Source: Hippasteria phrygiana
Lineage: Eukaryota; Echinodermata; Asteroidea; Valvatida; Goniasteridae
Reading direction: 5' to 3'
Assembly: GCA_037893225.1 (NCBI GenBank)
Contig: JAZGUH010000731.1
Span: forward strand, 124,001 to 188,000
Length of the DNA stretch: 64,000 bases
Under the pieces are notes generated by a model, which ran no database searches, had not been told where the DNA came from, and saw only the letters and a list, made by a program, of their open reading frames with translations. Below, piece after piece: positions 1 to 11,597 of this stretch. Each line of letters starts with the position of its first letter. Positions within the stretch are counted from its first letter, which is position 1. The position numbers and the translations under genes were made by a program.

Positions 1-245
1 CACAAATAGAAAAAAGAAAAATTTTACATGGTGATACCGCAAACCTTCCATACTTTGTTCATGTCCACCGTGCAAACCTTCAAGTCCCATTTAACACATA
101 ATATAAATGCACGATAAAAAGTCCAGGCCTAGATTTTTCTGAGACTCCTTTCTCCCTCACTCGGGGTACGAACAGTTCCAAAGGATATTATCTAGTACAT
201 GTAGGTTCGAGTTCCAGTCCAGGTGTCAGCTTCTCCTAAAGAGGA

Positions 246-870
246 CAACTCATGTCATTTCTTAGACCAAAAGCGGGAAAAAATTCTTCCTCCACAGCCA
301 TGTCGTTACAGATGATCCTGCTCAGAGGGAGGATGGTTCACTGCCCTGAGCCTGCATTATTGGGTACATGTAGCTACAACACAGTTGCTCTGTTGGCTCT
401 AGGCTGAGGGGTCGACTGATAATCAACTTGTGTCGTCTCTTAGACCAAATGGTGGGAAAAGATTCTCCCTCGACAGCAATATGTCGCTACAGATGATCCT
501 GCTCAGAGGAAGGGGGGGGGGGGGGGGTGGCGGGGGGGTCCACTGCCCTGAGCCTGCATTACCGGGTACATGTAGCTACAACACAGTTGCTGTTGGCTTA
601 ACGTCTGAGAGCAGGACCGAGAACATTTTGCTGGCAGAATCAACTCGTGTCGTCTCTTAGCCAAATGGTGGGAAAAAGATTCCCCTTCACAGCCAAGTCA
701 CTGAGGATGATCCTTCTCAGGGAGGTGTGGGGGGGGGGGTGGTTCACTGCCCAGAGCTTGCACTACCAAGTAGCTAGTGAGCAGTTCCTCCGGTGGCTTT
801 TGTCTGGGAGCAGGACTGAGAGCTTTCTGCTGGCAGAATCCTTCCACAACTTAGCTTGGAGATCTCGTCA
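246..870. repeat. Three imperfect ~180-220 bp tandem repeats
   Basis: The phrase 'cttagaccaaa' followed by a GGGAAAA stretch, an 'acagatgatcctgctcag' segment, a G-rich tract and 'cactgccctgagcctgcatta' recurs at about 246, 424 and 641. The middle copy has an expanded G run and the third is more diverged. No coding potential was recognised. The flanks 1-245 and 871-1474 hold nothing I can identify beyond A/T-rich sequence. Confidence 0.75.
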
Positions 871-1474
871 CAGTTGTGGAACACCTGAGAGTAAAATAAA
901 ATCATAGACAAATGGCATGTTATACATGTTACTTTGAAAAAAGTTAGCATACAAATGCCATACATGTAGCTAAGGCCAAGTAAAAAAAAATGTTTTATTG
1001 TGCAGGTTTTTTTTTTTAAAGGAAGGAGGCACTTTTTGATTTAAAGATGGCCGCCATTCCTTTTTAAAATTTTTACCAACCGTAGGTTTTTTAACAGTTC
1101 AAATTACAAAAAAGGAAGAGACATGCTGGACAACAGAATTTACAGCAATTTTAATCATTTTAGTAAGCTTGTATAATTTTCTGATGGATCGGTTGACACT
1201 TTTGGGTTTTTTTCACTTCATTTAGACAATGATAAAAACCATGTGAACAAAGCCTAATTTTCACATAACCGAGCATATTATACTGCCAAATTATGTTTAT
1301 AATCCAAACTGTGCCGTGATGTAAAAATACCTCATCCATATGCTGATTATGAATGTCAGACTGAGACAACTGGACTAGTGCAACAACTATCATTTACCAA
1401 CTCGTCCGTTGAGACTTTGACATGGAGACAACTTGACTGTGCTAGGCATATTCTTAACAGACAACTAGTCTTTT

Positions 1475-1509
1475 ATTATGCACAGACAATCAAGTTGTCT
1501 GTGCATAAT
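1475..1509. repeat. Perfect 15-bp hairpin
   Basis: ATTATGCACAGACAA is followed by a 5-base loop and its exact reverse complement. It lies 27 bp left of the small foldback element and may be part of an older inverted-repeat insertion. Confidence 0.6.
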
Positions 1510-1536
1510 GATTATCATGTGCATGTATCACATGTG

Positions 1537-1704
1537 GGAGCTCGGACAACTCGACCGTTGGCCGACTAGACTCGAGACAACTGGACCGCCTTCGCATCAA
1601 ATAGGAATTTAACTCGTCCGTTGAGAGTTGAGACAAGTCGTCCCTTGAGACACGGACGACTTGGTAAACGTTCGAGTCGGCCAACGGTTGAGTTGTCGAC
1701 ATCC
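1537..1704. mobile_element. Small foldback element, family FB17 (168 bp)
   Basis: The left end GGAGCTCGGACAACTCGACC and the right end (reading inward on the minus strand GGATGTCGACAACTCAACC) match the ends of the 836-bp element at 2684. It is flanked by CACATGTG (1529-1536) and CACATGGG (1705-1712), a 7/8 match to an 8-bp target-site duplication. It holds only degenerate single copies of the 17-bp units that are amplified in the larger element, so it looks like a compact relative. Confidence 0.75.
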
Positions 1705-1821
1705 CACATGGGTCCAGGTATGCATATTACAAACACTCAAGATCCCCCCCCCCCCAAAAAAAAATATTATTTGGGAGAAAATAAACAAGCCCATAATGCG
1801 CATATCAATAAACCGATTTTG

Positions 1822-2494
1822 GGTCAACTCGTACCCCCGGTCAACTTGTACCCACAGTCAACTCCCTAGCTCTCTGTGCATGATTTAGTATTTAATAAGT
1901 TTTCATATATGCCCACTGTCTTTTTAATATTTAAAACTTCATATCTTTTTTTTCTCAGAAACTGGACGACTGGTAACGGATAACTGTGCGAACATCTTTC
2001 ATGGAGAATGTCGCATTATTTAGGTTTTTTTTGCATTGGTTTGAATTATTATCTGCTTTCGTTTTAATATTCTGAATGATACTTTCTTATGCTACTCCCT
2101 CTCCTATTTTTAGATAATTCATAATGATTGACTTTTCGATTTGTGTACATAACGTCCAATCAATTACCATGAAAAACAAAAACAAAACGAACCCATTAAT
2201 TAAGGTTTACCAAATTACCGGGTTTTTTAATGTACAAAAAAAGAAAAAATGGGTACGAGTTGACTCGGTACGTACGAGTTGACTCGGTACGTACGAGTTG
2301 ACTCGGTACGTACGAGTTGACTCGGTACGTACGAGTTGACTCGGTACGTACGAGTTGACTCGGTACGTACGAGTTGACTCGGTACGTACGAGTTGACTCG
2401 GTACGTAACAGTTGACTCGGTACGTACGAGTTGACTCGGTACGTACGAGTTGACTCGGTACGTAACAGTTGACTCGGTACGTAACAGTTGACCC
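1822..2494. repeat. Region bounded by GGGTCAACT inverted ends, with 19-bp array
   Basis: GGGTCAACTCGTACC at about 1822 is mirrored by AGTTGACCC at about 2486-2494. The right part (2254-2490) is a ~12-copy tandem array of a 19-bp unit (tacgagttgactcggtacg), with some copies reading aacag for cgag. The left part has only two degenerate units. The 11.7-kb duplication starts inside this region at 1992, so the second copy lacks the left end. No target duplication was seen. Confidence 0.5.
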
Positions 2495-2683
2495 AACTGT
2501 GGTTGGAAAGATTTTACTTTAAGTTTAATACCCCCACCAAAATCTTGAAAAGTAACCAACCCTCCTTGACAACAACTGTCTAAACATGTGGCACAACCTG
2601 TTATTTCAAGATTTATTTCAGCAAAATCTGTACAAACTTAGGAAAAAATCAACATGTATGTGCACACTTTGGGGTGACTATAC

Positions 2684-3519
2684 GGGGCTCGGACAACTCG
2701 ACCGTTGGCCGACTCGACTCGAGACAACTCGACCGTTCAGACAACTCGACCGTTCAGACAACTCGACCGTTTTTGGGTCAAATGGGAAGACAAGTCGTCC
2801 GTTGAGACAAGTCGTCCGTTGAGACAAGTCGTCCGTTGAGACAAGTCGTCCGTTGAGACAAGTCGTCCGTTGAGACAAGTCGTCCGTTGAGACAAGTCGT
2901 CCGTTGAGACAAGTCGTCCGTTGAGACAAGTCGTCCGTTGAGACAAGTCGTCCGTTGAGACAAGTCGTCCGTTGAGACAAGTCGTCCGTTGAGACAAGTC
3001 GTCCGTTGAGACAAGTCGTCCGTTGAGACAAGTCGTCCGTTGAGACAAGTCGTCCGTTGAGACAAGTCGTCCGTTGAGACAAGTCGACTCGTAGATAGGG
3101 GAATTGGTTGTGGAAGGAACGGCACGGGGTGACTTTTGATGGGCAGGATAGGACAGCGCTGTCGTTTTGGACAGGGCTTGGGTACACAGGGGGCCGGGAT
3201 GGACGCAGGCATGACAGGGGGCCGGGTACCGTGCACGGTAATACCACACATTCTGAACCATTCTGGGCCACGCGCACACGCAAATACCCAAACATTGACG
3301 GGCAACCTGTGTTGAAAATACCACGCGCTCCGCTAGCTACATCATGTACAACGCATCGCACGGTCGAGTTGTCTCCATGTCAAAGTCGACTTGTCTGAAC
3401 GGTCGAGTTGTCTGAACGGTCGAGTTGTCTGAACGGTCGAGTTGTCTGAACGGTCGAGTTGTCTGAACGGTCGAGTTGTCTCGAGTCGAGTCGGCCAACG
3501 GTCGAGTTGTCCGACATCC
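2684..3519. mobile_element. Foldback element FB17, copy A (836 bp)
   Basis: Terminal inverted repeats of about 40 bp start GGGGCTCGGACAACTCGACC on the left and GGATGTCGGACAACTCGACC on the right (minus strand). The insertion is flanked by GACTATAC at 2676-2683 and 3520-3527, a perfect 8-bp target-site duplication. The arms contain 17-bp direct repeats: cagacaactcgaccgtt about three times on the left and, inverted, five times on the right. Between the left outer units and the unique middle (3095-3355) lie 17 perfect copies of a related unit, gagacaagtcgtccgtt (2789-3077). There is no transposase, so it would be non-autonomous. Reading frames of 170-227 codons here are by-products of the array. 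Confidence 0.85.
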
Positions 3520-3527
3520 GACTATAC

Positions 3528-6500
3528 ATGGTGCCAACTCAACTGCCAAGAACTTCTAGTTCTAACACAGAAAACAAAAAATGTTTCCCCTATATTGCAC
3601 TAAAATGTCTCAACAGAATTCTCAAAATTAAAAGTTGTGCCAAGTGTTTATTATATAATTATGAACACAAATGGATGGTTATTTTCCAAGATTTGTTGTT
3701 TCTAACCGATTTTGGTGGGGGGGTATTAAAGTAAAATCTTTCTGTTTAATATCCGTTTATTTTGTATTATAACACCCTACTACATGAGAGTACTTGTAGA
3801 CCTAGAGCATACGCAATTTTCCATTGCATAAATGAATCACAATGGATGAGCACTACACAGTTTTCACGACAAAAATTACAATCGTAAAAAGATTTAGGCC
3901 TTACCTGAGATCCAACAGCTCCAAAGCCGTATCAACAGGAACAGGATTTACCAAACATCAGGATGATTTCAACAGAATTCTCGTATTAAATACTGGTTAT
4001 GCGAAACGCAGCTGCACTGACAGAGCACAACGTACATTTACATATACGCTGTCCGTTAGAAAAAATGGCGGCCCTGCCGATTTTTTTAGCGCGCGGTATT
4101 GCGGACGTGGTTTTAATCACTTTCGTGTTACTAGTTGTTTTTAGTCAAAGAGCTAAGATAGTGTTCTTAGTCACACCAAGGTCACACGACGAATCACCGA
4201 TTCGGTGAAGGCGACGTATTTAAGCCATAATTTGTAATTTTTTACATTGATTCAAATAAAATAATAAATAATTCGTCAAACAATCCACAAGGGATCAACA
4301 GTCTGTTTAAAGAATAGTCTGGGTAATGAAAAGTGTCATCATTTATTCAAGACATACTGCAAAAATGCTTCAAATCTATACAATTCTGAAAATCAACGCT
4401 ATTTTTAGTGCAAAGAATTTAATCCCGGCAAATTTCACTAAAAAGCAATGGAAAAAAAAAGTTTTGCTCAAATTGCGTGACTGATTTTTATTAGTCAAAA
4501 TATCAGCAATGACTAACGTAAACTGGTCAGTGTTTGCCTTTACGTTAGTCCTGCGTTGATTAAATTAGTCATGTAGGCTTGACTAATCTAAATTAGTCAT
4601 TTTGACTTATTTATCAGCCAAAATGACTAACTTATGTTAACAGTGTAAGGGACGTACAAAGGAGGCGGTTCGTTTAGCCAATTTCCTCATCATCAGCTGC
4701 AAAAATGTTATCTATTATCTATACCGTACATCCCGGTTCGTAGATCCTTTGACCATTTGGCAATACCGCTTAAAAAACAAAATAGGCCTACTCATTGAAT
4801 TTACCTTTTACAAAATGTCCAATAATATCAATACTTTCTGTAATAAATGGTCTATTAATAATGCTCTGCTCACATGTAATAATAATATCGTAACTTGGCT
4901 TTTCTAATTAGATTGGTTTGATCTACCTTTTGAGGGGGTGGGGTCACTAGCCCGAGTCCTGGATAGCTGTTCGCCTTAGTTTAGGTGTGACGTGTTACGG
5001 CTCTGCCACTGGGACTCGGGCTGGCCCTAGCCCCCTCTCCCATTTTTGTTCCCCCTCTACCATCAACAATTATGTCCCCAATTTTTTATAATTGTGACAT
5101 GGTTGTTCCCCCCCCCCTTCCTCCTCACCTCTCTGACCCCTCTCGGTCCACCCTCCCCTCCCAGGGTCCATCCAGGACCCTACCCCTTTCTCTCCCTTCT
5201 TTTTCTTTCGCCTATCCCTTTGGGAGCCGCCGGAGTGGGCCATATGGCCCACACCCAGTTACCTGGTGGCTCCCCTCTCCCGGGGATCCTCGACGGGGTC
5301 AGCCAAATTCGTGCTGTTTCCCCGGCCGTACAGGATCCCCCTTTTTCTCCTTTCGCTTGCTCCCTTGCATAAATAAATAAACATTTTGTTTCTAATGTTT
5401 TCTAATTTTGAAAGTATTCAGATTTATAGTTTACTTTTGTGAATTACTTTATTGTACTTAAAGTAAAATTTGGTGATATATTGGTTTACTTTTTGTATTA
5501 TTTTTAAGTTAATTAAAGTAAAGTTTGTCACGTAATGATTTTTTCCTTGAAATATTGTTTTTCCTTTGTTAACCATACAACATTTGTACGACTTTCCGTT
5601 AATCATCCTTTTATTTGTATATTATTTACATTGTATATATTTCGCTTAATAACTGTACTTGTTTCAATTGAAATAAGTTTTCTTTTGAAAAGTCTTTTGT
5701 ATCCTGGGAAATTGTTGAAAGTATGTGCAGATCTTTGTGTATTCTGGTGCATACTGGCGCATGTAAAAGCCAATGGCCCATAAAATGTACATGACAAGGG
5801 GGAAGTATTGAGGGGGACACTGCCATATCCGTCCCCTCCCCAAAAATATTTGGGGGGACGTGTCCCCCATCCCCCGGTATCACCGCCCATGTTGGAAATT
5901 CAAAATGCCAGCAATAAATATACCACCTATGATTGTAACCCTTTACCTAGAGTGGCTTTATAGCCTTTTATTTGATGATTTCAATAAAAAACAACAACCG
6001 TCCAATCCCCAGACCCCAGCACTGACTAGTCGTAGTTACTTATTGTCCAATTATTTATTCACGTATCGGTAATATTTAAAGAGTGTTGAATCAGATCTTA
6101 ATAAAGTAAAACTCATGCAAGATTTCAACGTCCCGATATGTGTATGGAAACCCGTGCTTTCTGATATTGCAAAAACTATGGTGTTAGCTACCAATAGAAA
6201 TAACGCGAAGCATTGGGTCATCTTATGCATGGCAGCTGCTATGTTTAATTATACATCCGGATGACTATCAGATATCACAGTTTGTAATTAAATGTCTCTG
6301 GTTTAATGGGTGCATTCTTCGAAAAAACACCAAATCCCACGCAACCCTATGCACATTAGCGAATGGGATTATTAAACATCGTTTCTGGCTTCACACCTTT
6401 CAGCTTTCGCACGGTGTGAAGAAATCGATGAGTCTCATTTCCGCGGAGGCAGATTTTTGCACTTCGGTTCTAGCCTCTGAAGGCCGTCGATGTAATGGAT

Positions 6501-6732
6501 TGACAGACACAGGAAAGAGACCCAACCCTACCCGCAACACTGGAAAATAACATCAAAACAAATCAGGGCCTGAATTTGACTCCAAATAATCAAGAAATAG
6601 CTCCCTTTTGAAATGTACGTTTACTTAAAGTTCACGTATTATGCTCGCCGTTCAAAATAACTATCTGTCCTAACCCACTAAAAATCGTTTCCAGTCTCGA
6701 AAACAGACTAGGCCTACTAAGTGTACCATATA
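3528..6732. other. Gene-free stretch (copy A)
   Basis: No gene was recognised. It includes a palindromic cluster of attagtc/gactaat motifs (about 4490-4640) and a GC-rich block with a (TAAA)n-type tail at 4920-5385. The rest is A/T-rich. The same sequence is at 15246-18450 in copy B. Confidence 0.6.
4920..5385 (+). mobile_element. Possible retroelement 3' end with ATAAATAAATAAA tail
   Basis: A C/G-rich segment of different composition from its flanks ends in 'gcataaataaataaa', as 5'-truncated non-LTR retrotransposons often do. No reverse-transcriptase frame is present and no target duplication was found. Copy B has it at 16638-17103. Weak call. Confidence 0.3.
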
Positions 6733-6740
6733 GTTCACGC

Positions 6741-6781
6741 CATAGGCGGCGGAACAGGGGGACCAGGGGGACATCCTCCCC

Positions 6782-6812
<31 letters not shown>

Positions 6813-7007
6813 ACACTTATCCACTTTGGGGAACCCCCCCCCCCCCCCGGCACTTTTGGCAGTTCCGCATACGAAAACCAGAAAAGGGCAGCAGCCGGCC
6901 GGCACCGGCGCTGCTTTGCGCCCCCCCCCCCTCACCCCCCCCCCCCTCACCCCCCCCTCACCCCCCCCCCCCCCCCCCACACTTTCAAAGGTGTTCCGCC
7001 GCACCTG
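6741..7007. mobile_element. hAT-type MITE, copy A (267 bp)
   Basis: It starts CATAGGCGGCGGAACA and ends TGTTCCGCCGCACCTG, giving 16-bp inverted ends with three mismatches. GTTCACGC flanks it on both sides (6733-6740 and 7008-7015), a perfect 8-bp target duplication typical of hAT elements. The interior has long C runs and a (CA)n tract and encodes nothing. Confidence 0.85.
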
Positions 7008-7198
7008 GTTCACGCATGCGTATTTTGGATAACCACACCCTAAGACAAAAGGATGAGTGTTTATCATAGAGTTATATTATACAAATTAGAGGGGGCCAGC
7101 ATGACGCTAGGCTTCATGGCAAGAACCGTTTTTAAGTGGGCAGGACTTGAATGGGTACACCGGGTATTTTACATTCTACTCGCCAGCTTTGAACCTGT

Positions 7199-7610
7199 GC
7201 TTTAAAGGTAGTGTACACGATTGTAATCCTCCATTTTTTTACTGAATTATTACGAAATACCTTACTAGACTGTAAGTTAATAGCAATCTCAATCATCCTG
7301 TGAAATGATTTCAAGAAATGTTTTCACGAAAAGTTGAAATTTGTATCGTTTTCCAACGATTGTTCCGCATAACAATCGTTGGAAAAAATAACGGATTGTT
7401 TTGCTTAATACTGCATGCCCTATATTGACCGAATATAGTTAGTCCGCGTTGCGTCTAAAATGGGTTAACAATCCGAAAGGTTGCAATAAGAGTACATAAA
7501 CTCCACCCCCGCGGCATTTGAGGCCTCATAAAAAACCAAAAAGAAATAGTGTTTTTAAGACAGTTTTAAGACGATTCAGACGTTGTTTGCCCTCCCTGAC
7601 ACAAAAAGCT
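7199..7610. repeat. Dispersed repeat related to 61390-61640
   Basis: The run from 'aaaggtagtgtacacgattg' through 'cttactagactgtaagtta' to the palindromic 'ttttccaacgatt' motif and 'gacagttttaagacg' is found, inverted and diverged, at 61390-61640. Copy B is at 18917-19328. The two-locus match and internal palindrome suggest an old non-autonomous transposon. Class unknown. Confidence 0.55.
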
Positions 7611-8477
7611 GGATACGCTACTGGCAAAGAGCCTTTATTAACTTTAATTACGAATGCCACCCGCGCATGTACACAATCCTAACGATTTTTCCCAGGGAAT
7701 CTGTTTCTGTTTTCCTCACAAAAATGTTCTTTCTTTTATTCTCTGTCTTATAGGAAGGACAGAGGAGGTGTAGTGGAGATCAAAAAAGAAGAAGAAGAAG
7801 AAGAAATAGCCGGGGGTTTCTTTTTGGGGTGAAAGACTTCAGAACTACGGTGAAAGCCTCGCAGATTCCAATCATGACTAGCATTGATGAACGGAAGCGG
7901 TGGCAGGTGGCGAATCTTCGGCCATAAGTGATGACGAAATTCCAGCGGCTTTGTGACGTGCCGGTACAAAATCCCTCCCCGTCCCACATGGCTCTTCCCT
8001 AAAGCCCGTGGAACAATTGTCACCTGGTCGTGAATATTAATCTCGTCTGACTGTATCGAAATCGATTACTGCGCTGGGGGAATGAGCTCACTTTTGAGTG
8101 TAACATTTTCCCGTGTGTACTCATTTGCAATGAGTATGTGATATTTGCGGGAAACACAGCCTCGCAAACGGGTGGAGCAACGACAATACATGAGAATTGC
8201 TCACAGGTTTGCCCAAACGGCGGAGGATTGGCGCTTGTGTGCACAACACTGATAATCTGACGACGTAAACATTTGAAAGAGTATTGTGTTCTTCACAGGT
8301 AAATAATGCCTGACAAGTGAACTTGAACCAAATTACACTGTAGTTGCTTTGCTCTTTTGGCACTAGTATTCACTACGTACCTGTAGTTGACTGTTGGTTT
8401 AAGGTTCAAGTTGAATCTTGGAATAGGTATTAGGTTCAAAGAGTTCATTCAAGAATAGTACAAACCTGAAGGGCAAG

Positions 8478-10209
8478 ATGGTTTCGGGAAGGATCAACTC
8501 AGCCTGTTCTAGTTTTTGGACTTCAACAAAGTCCCTTTTCCAGGACTGCTTGCCGCGGAGAATACGGGACGACGTCGAACCGATCATTCCAGAGGAAGAC
8601 CGACAGGCCGCGGCCGCACAGCTGAAGTCTCGCCTCCGTTTATCCAGGCTCAGCGGGGCCGTGTGTGGTATCGAGTTCTGCTACGCGGCGGAGACTGCCT
8701 TCGTCAGCCCCGTGCTGCTGCGCATCGGTATCCCTCCCCGCTATATGACGCTCATCTGGTGTCTCAGTCCACTCATGGGTCTGTTTCTGATGCCGTTGCT
8801 GGGCTCTGCCAGCGACCGGTGCAAGTCCAGCCTCGGCCGGCGCCGGCCTTTCATCATCCTGCTCTCCATCGGGGTTGTTTTGGGGCTCCTGCTTGTTCCT
8901 TACGGCTGGCCGGCGGGGCAGGTATGCGGTATTTCGGCCTACCGCTCTGTGGATAGAGCTGCAGCTGCAACGCTACAATGGGATAATGATACGGCAAGTA
9001 CAACTACAGAAACTAACATGCCAATCCGTGATGCGATGATACAAGTGTTGGAAGATATACTCTCACCGGAGCCGGAATATCATGATTTATCTGAGGCTTT
9101 AGCTACGGAGCCCATGGGTGAAGCATTTTCTACCACTGATCCTATGCAGCCTTCATCAACCACGACTGCTTTCTACGAGAGCTATACCGTTGTACCAGGG
9201 CCAATCAGAGCCTGTGGGATGGCGCTGACCATCGTCGGTGTCATGTTTCTGGATTTCAACTGCGATGCTGCCCAGTCCCCGGCCCGGGCCTATCTCATCG
9301 ATGTGACCGATCCGGCAGACCACGCCAAGGGGCTAGCCACCTTCAGTTTCATGGCCGGGCTGGGTGGTGCCATTGGGTACTCCATCGGCGGTATCCCTTG
9401 GGGTTCGGCCTCCGATGACGACCCGGTCAGCCTGCAGGTGCGGGTAGTCTTCGGAATCGTCCTCTTCATCTTCGTTGTGGCCGTGATTCTCACTGTCACG
9501 GCCGAGCGGGAGAAGACTTTGTACGAGCTGTACCCCAAGGAGAAGCGACGCAAAATCCTGGAGAACAGGCGTCGCAGCCTCACAGGGGGCTATGGAAAGA
9601 TGGAGGACACAAAGAAGTATCCAAAGGATGTCTCCGAGGAGATGGAGATGGGCATTATGAAGCAGAAGGTGAAGCGTTACGGATCCAACGCTCCGAATCC
9701 AGAGATCATCACCACACTCGTTGACAACAAGGACGATGATGTAAGCCTCAACCAAACCCCGAGTCACAACCTCGCCAACGGCAGCATCAAAACAGTCGAA
9801 TACAAGGCCCTCAGCGGAGAAGGTGGCGAGAAGAAACAGCCTCTGGAGGAAGAAGGTGATGCGGAATCAGAGAAGAGTTCCACGGTAAGCGACTTGGAAG
9901 AGGATGAGGAGGAGTCTGACTCCATCACTATGGGTACTTACTTGCTGTCAATTGTCTTTATGCCGTGTTCACTTCGCATCCTCTGCCTGACGCACCTCCT
10001 GGGGTGGATGTCATTGCTGTGCTACTCGCTGTACTTCACGGACTTCGTGGGCCAGGCGGTGTATGGGGGAGACCCCACGGCTCCTCCGGGCTCCGTGCCG
10101 TCACGGCTGTACGCGGACGGGGTGAGGATGGGGTCCTTCGCTATGGCTATGTACTCGATCACCTGCTCCGTGTGTTCGTACAACGTTGACAAACTCATCA
10201 ATAAAATAG
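8478..10209 (+). CDS. SLC45A: SLC45-type sugar transporter, first coding exon (copy A, upstream duplicate)
   Basis: This exon appears identical to the one at 20196-21927. It encodes 577 residues and ends in phase 1 at a strong donor (ATAG|gtaaga). Motifs are EFCYAAE (about 66-72), SDR plus LGRRRPF (about 112-125) and an acidic/basic cytoplasmic loop between TM6 and TM7 (about 345-480). The reading frame stays open after the donor only because a hexanucleotide repeat (10259-10336) lacks stops; that part is intron. The matching downstream exons exist once, beyond copy B, 19 kb away. This copy is therefore an alternative first exon, an orphan fragment, or an assembly duplicate. Which transcript uses it cannot be seen. 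Confidence 0.8.
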
Positions 10210-10258
10210 GTAAGAATGACAAAAATGCCGGTAAGAGTTCCGTATCCGGTCACGACAT

Positions 10259-10336
10259 GGTCTCATTCTCATTCTCATTCTCATTCTCATTCTCATTCTC
10301 ATTCTCATTCTCATTCTCATTCTCATTTTCATTTTT
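10259..10336. repeat. (CATTCT)n microsatellite
   Basis: About 12 perfect hexamers lie just inside intron 1 of the transporter. They read as Ser-Phe repeats in one frame and Met-Arg repeats in the opposite strand, neither of which is coding. Copy B is at 21977-22054 with the same length. Confidence 0.9.
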
Positions 10337-11225
10337 TGCCATTCAGCATTCTCTCGACTTATTTCCAGTGGGGTCCCATATGAGAGGTGGCAGAAAAACC
10401 CCAGAGAATAATTTTGGAGAAAACCCAAGGAATCGGGTAGGGACTGAAAACCCAATCCACATGTTGGCATATGAAAAACTTGCGGTCATTTGCTCAATGT
10501 CCCTCACCACACAGTGCTTAACACGGTAAATTCCCCACAAAAACATGCACTTCTTTCAAACTTTCGCCCGTTTGGGAAGAGTGATGATACATACTTAACC
10601 AGCTCGCTCAGATTTTGAAAGTATAAACCATACTCTTTAAGATGATCACACTTTTATTGCACATAATGGTCGAGGACATTTGTGTTGTTGAAAAATTTGC
10701 ATAAACATATTTTGATTTTCTATGGAGGTCAACACGTTTTCCGGCAGTTTTTTAGGGGTTCGTTTACTAAGTCGAACAGCAATTTTTTTCTGTTTATCGT
10801 ACCGAGCCAGCTCGCATGGCAGAATAAGCTGCATTCCTTCCTCCATGGTCCAGCGATATAACAATCGTTTTTGATTGGAGGAGGGGATAGAGAAACTTTT
10901 TCAATCCAATCAATGCACTCCTTTCTTTCCCGACAAACCGCATGGTTGCTCACTGTCGGATCATACCATACATAGAAGGGGTGCTAAAAATCGAGTCAAT
11001 CAATTTACTACTGTAACAAGTGAAACATGTTAAATAAATGTTCGTATTTCTCAGACACGTTAACTAGAAAGTATATTCAGTGTCAAGATACAGTCATAAA
11101 CTTGCCCATTTTGTAACATAACACGGGAAGGCTGTATGCGCCACGATTAGTTATAATCCCTCTAAAGTAATGTATGCGTCCGTTGACCTTGTTCCCTTGT
11201 CCACACTTGTCGCGCTGTGAAAGTT

Positions 11226-11380
11226 GGTAAGCACTTATCCAGAACCACCAAAATGACATCGTCGCGCGCATCGCGCCTTGTGCCTATTGCATTTTCAGTA
11301 ATACATGACGATGTCATTTTGGTGGTTCTGGACATGGAGGAAGGAAATTCCTTCCTCCATGTTCTGGATAAGTGCTTACC
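11226..11380. mobile_element. 155-bp MITE with 9-bp target duplication (MULE-like), copy A
   Basis: Perfect 20-bp terminal inverted repeats, GGTAAGCACTTATCCAGAAC, are flanked by GTGAAAGTT on both sides (11217-11225 and 11381-11389). A 9-bp duplication is typical of Mutator-like elements. Inside are a 25-bp hairpin (11239-11263 with 11307-11331) and a 29-bp palindrome (11333-11361), so a single strand could fold into a three-way junction. Confidence 0.8.
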
Positions 11381-11451
11381 GTGAAAGTTCCCACATGTGT
11401 AGCGCAACAACATGGTATTTTCTGACCGTTTTTTTGTCAAAGTTTTCCATA

Positions 11452-11523
11452 TGCCCAGCCGGGATTCAAACCAGGGTCACAGTGGTGGAAGGTGAGGAAA
11501 GTACCACTACACCAACCTGATCC
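11452..11523 (-). repeat. tRNA-derived SINE head, copy A
   Basis: On the minus strand there is an A-box-like TGGTGTAGTGG and a B box GGTTTGAATCC at tRNA spacing. The anticodon arm does not form a regular stem, so this is a tRNA-derived repeat and not a tRNA gene. Copy B is at 23170-23241. Confidence 0.55.
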
Positions 11524-11597
11524 CCAACTTGGTCGCCACTAAACATAACAAATTTCACCTCAGTGTTGCTTGAAGCTTTGCATGGTGGAGCGTGAAG

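Noticed and set aside
2789..3077. CRISPR-like direct repeats
   Set aside because: Units abut without spacers, and the context is an animal genome.
2678..3361. Reading frames of 175-227 codons with STDDLSQRTTCLNGRLV repeats (also 14430-15079)
   Set aside because: They are open only because a 17-bp repeat cycles through all frames without stops. The element is a foldback and three frames are open at once.
10210..10529. Extension of the transporter frame with Ser-Phe repeats
   Set aside because: It starts at a strong donor and runs through a microsatellite. The family continues instead in the exon at 29238.
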